The position numbers and the translations under genes were made by a program. From NCBI RefSeq assembly GCF_014852585.1, contig NZ_JACVBX010000014.1, positions 62,001-126,000 on the forward strand: a stretch of 64,000 nucleotides of DNA, in the 5' to 3' direction. Positions 25,220 through 34,892 of the stretch are shown here, piece by piece. Numbering within the stretch: the stretch's first letter is position 1; the number at the start of each line of letters is the position of its first letter. The notes under the pieces were generated by a model that saw only the letters and a program-made list of their open reading frames with translations, made no database searches and had not been told where the DNA came from. This stretch comes from Pseudomonas sp. PDM18 (GTDB lineage Bacteria; Pseudomonadota; Gammaproteobacteria; Pseudomonadales; Pseudomonadaceae).

Positions 25220-25256
25220 GTCCCCTCTCCCTCTGGGAGAGGGTTAGGGTGAGGGT
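25220..25256. repeat. CTCTCCC hairpin, copy 5
   Basis: GTCCCCTCTCCCTCTGGGAG followed by AGGGTTAGGGTGAGGG, immediately upstream of norD. Confidence 0.75.
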
Positions 25257-25283
25257 GCTACCGGCCTCTCCAGCGCTGGGCGC

Positions 25284-25319
25284 TACCCTCACCCCCGCCC
25301 TCTCCCAAAGGGAGAGGGA
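25284..25319. repeat. CTCTCCC hairpin, copy 6
   Basis: CCCTCACCCCCGCCCTCTCC followed by AAAGGGAGAGGG, in the opposite orientation to copy 5. The two form an inverted pair, like copies 1 and 2 between soxA and soxG. Confidence 0.75.
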
Positions 25320-25365
25320 GTAGATCGTGCCAATGGACGATCAAGAGTCATCCTGAAACTTGCGC

Positions 25366-25394
25366 AAAAAAGGCCCGCCGCAAAGCGGACGGGC
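25366..25394 (-). terminator. Terminator after norB
   Basis: Read on the minus strand: GGCCCGTCCGC, TTT loop, GCGGCGGGCC, then TTTTTT. The stem has one bulge or mismatch. It ends the norCB transcript before norD. Confidence 0.75.
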
Positions 25395-25412
25395 CCGGGT
25401 GGACGGTATCGA

Positions 25413-27280
<1,868 letters not shown>

Positions 27281-27308
27281 GGGGCCCTCCTAGGTCACGG
27301 TCGGCGCC

Positions 27309-27314
27309 ATTGTA
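27309..27314 (-). promoter_or_regulatory. norC -10 element
   Basis: TACAAT on the minus strand, about 33 bp from the centre of the Dnr box. This fits a class II Fnr-type promoter with the start near 27303. Confidence 0.65.
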
Positions 27315-27337
27315 GGAAGCGACCCAGGACCTCTCGC

Positions 27338-27351
27338 TTGATGGCAATCAA
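27338..27351 (-). promoter_or_regulatory. Dnr/Anr box upstream of norCB
   Basis: TTGATGGCAATCAA (as read on the plus strand) is a perfect match to TTGAT-N4-ATCAA. It is centred about 42 bp from the predicted norC start site. Confidence 0.88.
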
Positions 27352-27393
27352 GAAAGACCAATGCTTCCAGTCAGGTATTTTTTCGAAGAAAAA

Positions 27394-27642
27394 TCAGGGA
27401 GTTGCGTGTAGTGCCAGAACCACTCCGGTGACCACCAGCGGCCAGCCGAGCAGCAGCGCTTGCCACAGGCGCGGGGCGCGGTTCAGCTCCATGAAACGCA
27501 GCGCGATGATCCAGGCCTTGCCCAGGCCCAGCAGCAGGATCGCCGCCACCGGCAGCAGCAAGTCGGATGCATGGTGACCGAGCCAGACCGAGGCGACGGA
27601 CATCGGCAGCGTCAGCAGCCACGCAAGCAGCAACGTCTTCAT
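27394..27642 (-). CDS. norF: NorF-like small membrane protein (COX4-type)
   Basis: An 82-residue protein of three hydrophobic helices (LLLAWLLTLPMSVASVWLG, LLPVAAILLLGLGKAWIIAL, LWQALLLGWPLVVTGVVLAL). It contains the LGLGKAWIIALRFMELNRAP stretch typical of prokaryotic cytochrome oxidase subunit IV. In Paracoccus and others such a protein, NorF, follows NorE and supports full NO reductase activity. Its ATG overlaps the norE stop (ATGA). It is named by family and context. Confidence 0.82.
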   Translation of the reverse strand: MKTLLLAWLLTLPMSVASVWLGHHASDLLLPVAAILLLGLGKAWIIALRFMELNRAPRLWQALLLGWPLVVTGVVLALHATP

Positions 27643-28232
27643 GAACCAGGCGCCAGCACGTAGACCAGCGGGAACAGCACGACCCAGACCAGGTCGACCA
27701 TGTGCCAATACAACGCGCCGGACTCCAGCCCGCCCAGGGCGTCGCTGCGGTAGGCGCCGCGCAGGCAACGCAGGGTCATCCAGCCGAGGATCACCAACCC
27801 CAGCAGCACGTGCAGGAAGTGGAAGCCGGTGATCAGCCAGAACAGGGTGAAGAAGGTGCTGTACTCCAGGTCCAGCCCACGCGCAGCAAGGTGATGGTAT
27901 TCACCGGACTTCAGCACCACATGGGCCAGCCCCAGCAACACGGCGAAACTCAATAGGGCAGCCGCACGGCGCTGCCGGCCGTGGCGCACCTGCTCCACCG
28001 CCATCGCCGCGCAGAAGCCGGCGGTAAGCAGGGTCAGGGTCAGCGCCAGGGCGGTGGACAGGTCCAGCTGCGCGCGCCCGGCGCGAAAGCCTTCGACGTC
28101 CAGATGCTGGGTCACGGCGAAGACGATGATGAGGATGGCGAAGACGGTCAGCTCGGCGAGAATGAAGAACCACATCGCCAGGTCGCCCGGCAGGTGCCGG
28201 GCGCTGAGCGTCGCCTCAGGCGAAGTGGACAT
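27639..28232 (-). CDS. norE: NorE, cytochrome oxidase subunit III-like protein
   Basis: A 197-residue membrane protein with about five helices. It carries the COX3-like features HLPGDLAMWFFILAELTVFA near the N-terminus and FTLFWLITGFHFLHVLLGLV and YWHMVDLVWVVLFPLVYVL near the end. NorE supports NO reductase assembly or activity but is not a catalytic subunit. It overlaps the norQ 3' end by 17 bp and norF by 4 bp, so the three genes are one translationally coupled unit. Confidence 0.92.
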   Translation of the reverse strand: MSTSPEATLSARHLPGDLAMWFFILAELTVFAILIIVFAVTQHLDVEGFRAGRAQLDLSTALALTLTLLTAGFCAAMAVEQVRHGRQRRAAALLSFAVLLGLAHVVLKSGEYHHLAARGLDLEYSTFFTLFWLITGFHFLHVLLGLVILGWMTLRCLRGAYRSDALGGLESGALYWHMVDLVWVVLFPLVYVLAPGS

Positions 28233-29013
28233 CGACCAGGTCCATCAGCGCGGCGACCGTGGCCTCGTCGTCCGACAGCGGCTCGGCGAGCCCGGCGCGG
28301 CAGGCATCACGCGGCGCCACGCCGGCCTGCAGTAGGCGCGCGGTGAGTACCAGCAGGCGCGTCGAGCAGACCTCTTCCAGCTCTTGCCGGCCCAGGCGAC
28401 GCAGGGCCACGCCCAGTTGCGCCAGGCGCTGCGCCAGCTCGGAAGAAGCACCGGCCTCGCGGGCGATGATGCCGGCTTCCACGTCCGGCGTCGGGTAATC
28501 GAAGCGCAGGGCGACGAAGCGCTGGCGCGTACTGGGTTTCATGCCCTTCAGCAGGTTCTGATAGCCGGGGTTGTAGGACACCACCAGCATGAAGCCCGGC
28601 GGCGCCACCAGGGATTCACCGGTGCGCTCGATGAACAGCTCGCGGCGATCGTCAGCCAGCGGGTGCAGCACCACGACGGTGTCCTGCCGCGCTTCCACCA
28701 CCTCGTCCAGGTAGCAGATGCCGCCCTCGCGCACCGCGCGGGTCAGCGGGCCGTCCTGCCACCAGGTGCCATCGCTGCCGATCAGGTGGCGGCCGACCAG
28801 GTCCGCCGCCGACAGGTCGTCGTGGCAGGCCACGGTGTACAGCGGCAGATTCAGCCGCTGCGCCATGTGCTGGACAAAGCGCGTCTTGCCGCAGCCGGTC
28901 GGGCCCTTGATCAGCACTGGCATGCCCTGGGCGGAGGCGTGGGTGAACAGCGCCACCTCGTTGCCGGTCGCCTGGTAGAAGAGCGGCTCGATGTTCTGGG
29001 CGGGGGCGTTCAT
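28216..29013 (-). CDS. norQ: NorQ/NirQ, MoxR-type AAA+ ATPase
   Basis: A 265-residue ATPase. The Walker A is IKGPTGCGKTRFVQHMAQRL (about residues 34-53). Walker B lies in EGGICYLDEVVEARQDTVVV, and the GFMLVVSYNPGYQNLLKGMK segment contains the sensor 1 asparagine. With NorD it is thought to insert or activate the non-haem iron of NO reductase. It heads the norQEF unit. A shared Dnr box lies in the divergent gap with the cytochrome c551 gene. Confidence 0.95.
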   Translation of the reverse strand: MNAPAQNIEPLFYQATGNEVALFTHASAQGMPVLIKGPTGCGKTRFVQHMAQRLNLPLYTVACHDDLSAADLVGRHLIGSDGTWWQDGPLTRAVREGGICYLDEVVEARQDTVVVLHPLADDRRELFIERTGESLVAPPGFMLVVSYNPGYQNLLKGMKPSTRQRFVALRFDYPTPDVEAGIIAREAGASSELAQRLAQLGVALRRLGRQELEEVCSTRLLVLTARLLQAGVAPRDACRAGLAEPLSDDEATVAALMDLVDVHFA

Positions 29014-29093
29014 GGCGAGATATCTCTGCGGGAAGTCTTGCCAGGCAAACTAATCAGCCAGCCTCCCTCCCTCAAGCGCGGCGAGAGGAGTTC

Positions 29094-29107
29094 TTGATTG
29101 CCATCAA
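29094..29107. promoter_or_regulatory. Dnr/Anr box between norQ and cytochrome c551
   Basis: TTGATTGCCATCAA is a perfect Dnr/Anr palindrome in the 197-bp divergent gap. For the cytochrome gene it predicts a start near 29142, with TAGAAT at 29131-29136 as -10. The norQ side shows only a weak -10. Confidence 0.85.
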
Positions 29108-29210
29108 GCCAGGGCCGCTCGGGCCGCTCCTAGAATCGCCGCAGAAGCCGGGCGGGAAGCCGGCGAAAACGATCGGCGCCTCGAGGCGCCAAGCCTGAGG
29201 AGAGACGTTC

Positions 29211-29516
29211 ATGAACAAAGCCCTGGTTGCCCTGCTGTTCGGCGGCTTGCTGGTGCAGACCACCGCGATGGCCAGTACCGGCGAGGAGCTGTTCAAGGCC
29301 AAGGCCTGCGTAGCCTGTCACGCCGTCAACAAGTCGGTGGTCGGCCCGGCCTTCAAGGAAGTCGCGGCGAAGTACGGTGCCGATGGCGTGGCGCACATCA
29401 GCAACAGCATCAAGACCGGCAGCAAGGGCGTCTGGGGGCCTATCCCGATGCCGGCGAACGCCGTCAGCCCGGACGAGGCCAAGACCCTCGCCGAGTGGAT
29501 CGTCACCCTCAAGTAA
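29211..29516 (+). CDS. nirM: Cytochrome c551/c8
   Basis: A 101-residue periplasmic monohaem cytochrome. A signal peptide (MNKALVALLFGGLLVQTTAM) precedes the haem motif ACVACHAVNKSVVGPAFKEV. The sixth ligand methionine lies in WGPIPMPANAVSPDEAK. Cytochrome c551 carries electrons from the bc1 complex to nitrite reductase, so it is a likely donor for NirK or NorC here. GAGGAGAG lies about 6-13 bp before the ATG, and a Dnr-type promoter precedes it. Confidence 0.93.
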   Translation: MNKALVALLFGGLLVQTTAMASTGEELFKAKACVACHAVNKSVVGPAFKEVAAKYGADGVAHISNSIKTGSKGVWGPIPMPANAVSPDEAKTLAEWIVTLK

Positions 29517-29555
29517 TCCATTGCGGGCGATTCACGCCCCGCGCGACCGGCACGT

Positions 29556-32399
29556 TCAGAGCCGGTCGCTTCTCTCCAGCATTGCCAGGCAGGCATCCGC
29601 CGGCACCGGCTGGCTGATCAGGTAGCCCTGGATCTCGTCGCAACCGTGGGCACGCAGGAAGCGCAGCTGTTCGGCGTGCTCGACACCCTCCGCCACCACC
29701 TTCAGCTCCAGGCTGTGCGCCATGGCGATGATCGCGCGGGTGATCGCCGCATCCTCGCCGCGTTCGGACAGGTCGCGGATGAAGGTCTGGTCGATCTTCA
29801 CGTAGTCCACCGGGAAGCGCTTGAGGTAGCTGAGCGAGGAATAGCCGGTGCCGAAGTCGTCGATAGCCAGCTTCACCCCCATTTCGCGCAGTTGGCGGAA
29901 GGTCGTTGTGACGCTCTCGACATTGTCCAGCAGTTGGCTTTCGGTGAGCTCCAGCTCCAGCAGGTGCGACGGCAGGCCGGTGTCCTCCAGCACGGTCCGC
30001 ACCAGGTCGACCAGGTTGCCGGTGCGCAACTGGTGCACCGAGAGGTTGACCGACACCCGCAGCTCGCGGCCCTGAAGCTGCCAGGCGCGTGCCTGCTTGC
30101 AGGCGCGGCGCAGGACGAACTCGCCGATAGCGCCGATCAGCCCGGTTTCCTCGGCCAGGCCGATGAAATCGCCGGGCGGCACCATGCCCATCTCCGGGTG
30201 CCGCCAGCGCACCAGCGCCTCGGCGCTGTCCAGGCGCTCGTTGGCAAGGTTCAGCTTGGGCTGGTAGTGCACGTCCAGCTGGCCTTCGTCGATGGCCTTG
30301 CGCAGGCGGGTTTCCAGCTGCAGACGCTCCAGGGTGCAGGCCTGCAGGTTGTCGGTGAAGAATTGGAAGGTGTTGCCGCCCAGGTGCTTGGCATGCTGCA
30401 TGGCCATGTTCGCCTGGCTCATCAGCGCGGAGATTTCCCAGGCGTTGTCCGGCAACAGACTGATGCCGACCGAGGCGCTGATTACCAGCTCGTGGCCGCC
30501 GACGGTCATCGGCGTGCGCAGCTTGGCCAGCAGACGGCTGGACAGCCGCGCCAAGGCGGCGAGGCTGGCGTAGGAGTCGATCAGTACGGCGAATTCGTCG
30601 CCGGACAGCCGGGCGATGGTGTCGGCCTCGGGCACGGTCTGGGTCATGCGCCGCGACATCTGCCGCAGCAACTGGTCGGCGACTTCGTGGCCGAGGCTGT
30701 CGTTGAGCAGCTTGAAGCGGTCCAGGTCGATCAGCAGCAATGCCGCCGTGCGACCTTCCTGGCGCGCGCGCTGGCTGGCCTCATGCAGGCGTTCCTTGAA
30801 CAGCGTACGGTTGGCCAGCCCGGTGAGTTCGTCGTAGTGCGACAGGTAGCGCAGGCGCTCCTCGGCGTCGCGGCGAGCGGTGAGGTCGGCGAAGAAGCCG
30901 ACCACGTGGGCGACCTGCCCGCGTCCGTCACGCACCACATTCAGTTGCAGCCATTGCGGGTACAACTCGCCGTTCTTTCGCGTTTCGATCAGCTCGCCCT
31001 GCCAGGTGCCCAGGCGCTCCAGATCGGCACGGATCGACTGGTAACGGCGCAGGGCCTCCGCCGACCCCATCAGCCGAGCGACGTTGTGCCCCAACACTTC
31101 CTCGCGGCGATAGCCGGTAAGACGGGTGAAGGCCTCATTGAGGGCGATCAACCGGTAATCCGGGTCGAGGATGATGATGCCTTCGCTGGCGGCCTCGAAC
31201 ACCGTGGCCGCCAGGCGCTGTTCTTCCTCGCGCAGCTTGCGCGGGGAGATATCGGCGCGGGTGCCAACCATCCGCGTGACCTGTCCGCGGTCGTCGCGCT
31301 CCATCACCCGGCCACGGTCTTCCACCCAGACCCAGTGGCCGGCGGCGTGGCGCACGCGGTATTCGATGCGGTAGCCGTCGGTGCGGCCCTTGAGATGCTC
31401 GACCAGTGCGCGGCGCAGCAGCGGCAGGTCATCGGGGTGCAGGCGCGGACGCAGGTCGTTGCGCACGCTCTTCACCGCGTCCTGGGTAATCCCGAAGATT
31501 TCTTCCAGGTGTGAGTGGTGCACTTCGTCAGTCAGCAGGTTCCAGTCCCACAGGCCCATTTCGCTGGCTTCCAGCGCCAGGGCCAGGCGTGCCTCGGTGT
31601 GGCTCAGTTGAGCGCTGCCCGCCTCGACCCGCTCCTGCAGGGCATCGCGGGCGCGGCAGAGTTCGCGTTCGGCGCGACGGCGCTGCTCGACTTCGCGTTC
31701 CAGATCCTGGTTCAGCGCCTCGGTCTGCGCCTTGGCGCGCTCCAGGTGCGCCACCAGCGCCTGGGCCTGGAAACGTCGCAGCAGGCCGACATGCACCACC
31801 CGATGAATCTGCCACGCCACCACCAGCAGCGCGGCCAGCAGGATCACCCCGAGCACGCCCCAGCCTTGCTGCAGCGGGTTATCGCTGATCAATAAATAGG
31901 CAATGGATGGAAAAAGGCAGGGCAAGGCGAAGGTCAGGAAGGCCGGCAGGCTAACCGCGTAGGCAACGCTGGCGGAGAGGATCGCCGCGGCGATCAGGCC
32001 GAATACCAGAGATTGCTGGAGGAAGGCGTCCGGCGGCACCAGGGCTATGGCGGCGAAAGCGAGAGTCAGCCCCGAGGCGCCGGCGCCGAACAGGAAGGTA
32101 CGCTGCCAGTGCGGGCTGGCCTGGCGTTCGGCAGGAGCGGCGTTGAAGGCAGACACCTGGATCAGCCGCAGCACGGCCAACAGCACGAGCGAAACCAGCC
32201 AGCCGGCTAGCAACCCCGGTTTCACGTAATCCCACAGCAATCCGGCGCAGGCCAGGCCGTTGAGCAGCATGAGCAAGGTCGGCACCCGCGAGCCCTGATA
32301 GAGCAGGCGCGTGCGTTCGACGGCAATTTCGTGAGCGTACTGCTGGCGGATCTCGGCATGGCTCACCGGGATCGCCGAAGGCTCTACATAAGCGGTCAT
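29556..32399 (-). CDS. Membrane PAS-GGDEF-EAL cyclic-di-GMP protein
   Basis: A 947-residue sensor. Five or so membrane helices (residues 40-205) are followed by a coiled coil (210-270) and two PAS domains (about 275-390 and 395-510). The GGDEF domain (515-690) and a C-terminal EAL domain (700-940) follow. The GGDEF active loop reads SGDEF (599-603), a variant sometimes active and sometimes regulatory. The EAL domain keeps SAEALVRW, LELELTESQL, AIDDFGTGYSSL and VKIDQTF, so phosphodiesterase activity is likely. The start at 32399 is chosen from MTAYVEPSAI; the longer frame lacks support. Confidence 0.92.
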   Translation of the reverse strand: MTAYVEPSAIPVSHAEIRQQYAHEIAVERTRLLYQGSRVPTLLMLLNGLACAGLLWDYVKPGLLAGWLVSLVLLAVLRLIQVSAFNAAPAERQASPHWQRTFLFGAGASGLTLAFAAIALVPPDAFLQQSLVFGLIAAAILSASVAYAVSLPAFLTFALPCLFPSIAYLLISDNPLQQGWGVLGVILLAALLVVAWQIHRVVHVGLLRRFQAQALVAHLERAKAQTEALNQDLEREVEQRRRAERELCRARDALQERVEAGSAQLSHTEARLALALEASEMGLWDWNLLTDEVHHSHLEEIFGITQDAVKSVRNDLRPRLHPDDLPLLRRALVEHLKGRTDGYRIEYRVRHAAGHWVWVEDRGRVMERDDRGQVTRMVGTRADISPRKLREEEQRLAATVFEAASEGIIILDPDYRLIALNEAFTRLTGYRREEVLGHNVARLMGSAEALRRYQSIRADLERLGTWQGELIETRKNGELYPQWLQLNVVRDGRGQVAHVVGFFADLTARRDAEERLRYLSHYDELTGLANRTLFKERLHEASQRARQEGRTAALLLIDLDRFKLLNDSLGHEVADQLLRQMSRRMTQTVPEADTIARLSGDEFAVLIDSYASLAALARLSSRLLAKLRTPMTVGGHELVISASVGISLLPDNAWEISALMSQANMAMQHAKHLGGNTFQFFTDNLQACTLERLQLETRLRKAIDEGQLDVHYQPKLNLANERLDSAEALVRWRHPEMGMVPPGDFIGLAEETGLIGAIGEFVLRRACKQARAWQLQGRELRVSVNLSVHQLRTGNLVDLVRTVLEDTGLPSHLLELELTESQLLDNVESVTTTFRQLREMGVKLAIDDFGTGYSSLSYLKRFPVDYVKIDQTFIRDLSERGEDAAITRAIIAMAHSLELKVVAEGVEHAEQLRFLRAHGCDEIQGYLISQPVPADACLAMLERSDRL

Positions 32400-32575
32400 A
32401 GGCGTTTTTCTTGTAGGTGTCAGGCCTAGGCGTCGGCGGAGCATACCCGAGGAGGTAGCCCCGCCCAAGCAGGATGATGGCAATTGGCTGCGTACCCGCC
32501 CAACTTTCGTCGGGAAGACGCCGGACGGCAGGCGGGTTTGCCGGGGAAAACCGCCCGTCGGTAGAATGCCGCCCC

Positions 32576-34756
32576 ATGAACGATGACATCTCCTACCTGC
32601 TCAACTCCCTCAATGACCCGCAGCGCCAGGCCGTGGCCGCGCCGCTGGGGCGCCAGCGCGTGCTCGCTGGCGCCGGGTCCGGCAAGACCCGCGTGCTGGT
32701 GCACCGTATCGCCTGGCTGATCCAGGTCGAGAACGCCTCGCCGCACAGCATCCTGGCCGTGACCTTCACCAACAAGGCCGCCGCCGAGATGCGCGCGCGG
32801 ATCGAGCAGCTGCTGGGGATCAACCCGGCCGGCATGTGGGTCGGCACCTTCCACGGCCTGGCGCACCGCCTGCTGCGCGCGCACTGGCAGGAAGCCGGAT
32901 TGCCGGAGAACTTCCAGATTCTCGACAGCGACGACCAGCTGCGCCTGGTCAAGCGCGTGGTGCGCGAACTGGGCCTCGACGAGCAGCGCTGGCCCCCGCG
33001 GCAGGCGCAGTGGTTCATCAACGGCCAGAAGGACGAGGGCAACCGCCCGCAGAACATCCAGGCCGGCGGCGACCTGTACCTGGCGACCATGGTCAGCGTC
33101 TACCAGGCCTACGAAGAGGCCTGCGCCCGCGCCGGTGTCGTCGACTTCGCCGAGCTGCTGCTGCGCTCGCTGGACCTCTGGCGCGACCGTCCGAGCCTGC
33201 TGGAGCACTACCAGCGGCGCTTCCGCCACATCCTGGTGGACGAGTTCCAGGACACCAACGCCGTCCAGTACGCCTGGCTGCGCTTCCTCGGCAAGGGCGG
33301 CGAGAGCCTGATGGTGGTAGGCGACGACGACCAGTCGATCTACGGCTGGCGCGGCGCGAAGATCGAGAACATCCAGCAGTTCGGCGATGACTTCGCCGGC
33401 ACCGAGGACATCCGTCTGGAGCAGAACTACCGCTCCACCGGCACCATCCTCAAGGCTGCCAACGCGCTGATCGCCAACAACAGCGGGCGCCTGGGCAAGG
33501 AACTGTGGACCGACGGCGTCGACGGCGACCCGATCACCCTGTACTCGGGCTTCAACGAGCACGACGAGGCGCGCTACATCGTCGAGACCATCGAGGACGC
33601 CCTGCGCAAGGACGGCCTCAAGCGCAGCGACATCGCCATTCTCTACCGCTCCAACGCCCAGTCCCGCGTGCTCGAAGAGGCGCTGCTGCGCGAGAAGATT
33701 CCCTACCGCATCTACGGCGGCCAGCGCTTCTTCGAGCGTGCCGAGATCAAGAACGCCCTGGCCTACCTGCGCCTGATCCGCCTGCGCGACGACGACGCCG
33801 CGCTGGAGCGGGTGATCAACGTGCCGCCGCGCGGCATCGGCGAGAAGACCGTCGAGGCGATCCGCAACGCCGCACGCCACAACGGCACCTCGATGTGGCG
33901 CGCGATCAACGACGTGATCGCCGCCAAGGCCGTGGCCGGCCGCGCCGCCAGTGCGCTCAATGTGTTCCTGGAAACCGTCGACCTGTTGGCGGTGAAGGTC
34001 GAGGGCCTGCCGCTGCACCAGATGACCCAGATCGTCATCGAGCAGTCCGGCCTGATCACCTACCACAAGGAAGAGAAGGGCGAGAAAGGCCAGGCCCGGG
34101 TAGAAAACCTGGAAGAACTGGTCAGCGCCGCCCGCGCCTTCGAAACCCCGGACGACGAGGACACTCCGCCGCTGGTGGCCTTCCTCGACCACACCGCGCT
34201 GGAGTCCGGCGACACCCAGGCCGATGCCTTCGAGGACAGCGTGCAGCTGATGACGCTGCACAGCGCCAAGGGCCTGGAATTCCCGCTGGTGTTCCTCGCC
34301 GGCGTGGAAGAAGGCCTGTTCCCGCACAAGATGAGCCTGGAGGAGCCCGGCCGCCTGGAAGAAGAACGCCGCCTGGCCTACGTAGGCATCACCCGCGCCA
34401 TGCACCGTCTGGTCATGACCTACGCGGAAACTCGCCGCCTGTACGGCAGCGAGACCTACAACAAGGTCTCGCGCTTCGTCCGCGAAATCCCGCCGAGCCT
34501 GATCCAGGAAGTGCGACTGTCCAACTCGGTGAGCCGTCCGCTGTCGGGCAACCAGCGCAGCGGCAACCTGTTCAGCGGCGCCAGCGTACCGGACACCCCG
34601 TTCAGCCTCGGCCAGTCCGTGCGCCACCCGCTGTTCGGCGACGGCGTGATCCTCAACTTCGAAGGCTCCGGCGCCCAGGCACGGGTGCAGGTGAACTTCG
34701 ACAGCGAGGGCAGCAAGTGGCTGATGATGGGGTATGCGAAGCTGGAGGCGATCTGA
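32576..34756 (+). CDS. uvrD: DNA helicase II
   Basis: A 726-residue superfamily 1A helicase acting in nucleotide excision and mismatch repair. Motifs in order: Walker A LAGAGSGKTRV (about 30-40), LAVTFTNKAAAEMR, Walker B HILVDEFQDTN, motif III VVGDDDQSIYGWRGA, motif IV LEQNYRST, then LMTLHSAKGLEFPLVFLAGV and YVGITRAM. A C-terminal Tudor-like tail (PLFGDGVILNFEGSGAQARV) is the UvrD/PcrA RNA-polymerase-binding region. The start at 32576 gives MNDDISYLLNSLN. It is a core gene marking the boundary of the glycan island. Confidence 0.97.
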   Translation: MNDDISYLLNSLNDPQRQAVAAPLGRQRVLAGAGSGKTRVLVHRIAWLIQVENASPHSILAVTFTNKAAAEMRARIEQLLGINPAGMWVGTFHGLAHRLLRAHWQEAGLPENFQILDSDDQLRLVKRVVRELGLDEQRWPPRQAQWFINGQKDEGNRPQNIQAGGDLYLATMVSVYQAYEEACARAGVVDFAELLLRSLDLWRDRPSLLEHYQRRFRHILVDEFQDTNAVQYAWLRFLGKGGESLMVVGDDDQSIYGWRGAKIENIQQFGDDFAGTEDIRLEQNYRSTGTILKAANALIANNSGRLGKELWTDGVDGDPITLYSGFNEHDEARYIVETIEDALRKDGLKRSDIAILYRSNAQSRVLEEALLREKIPYRIYGGQRFFERAEIKNALAYLRLIRLRDDDAALERVINVPPRGIGEKTVEAIRNAARHNGTSMWRAINDVIAAKAVAGRAASALNVFLETVDLLAVKVEGLPLHQMTQIVIEQSGLITYHKEEKGEKGQARVENLEELVSAARAFETPDDEDTPPLVAFLDHTALESGDTQADAFEDSVQLMTLHSAKGLEFPLVFLAGVEEGLFPHKMSLEEPGRLEEERRLAYVGITRAMHRLVMTYAETRRLYGSETYNKVSRFVREIPPSLIQEVRLSNSVSRPLSGNQRSGNLFSGASVPDTPFSLGQSVRHPLFGDGVILNFEGSGAQARVQVNFDSEGSKWLMMGYAKLEAI

Positions 34757-34892
34757 TCCCACCTCACGCCGCACTCAACCTGTAGGCGAACTCCATCGAC
34801 TTGAATCGCGGCATGACCCGCCCCTGCGGCGGAGCCGGGCCGGGCCATGCCCGCCGCCTTCTGTTCCGACCGGAGGGCTCGCTCCGAATCGA

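Noticed and set aside
32426-34774. Long minus-strand open frame opposite uvrD
   Set aside because: Same reason: composition typical of antisense to a GC-rich gene, while uvrD has all helicase motifs.
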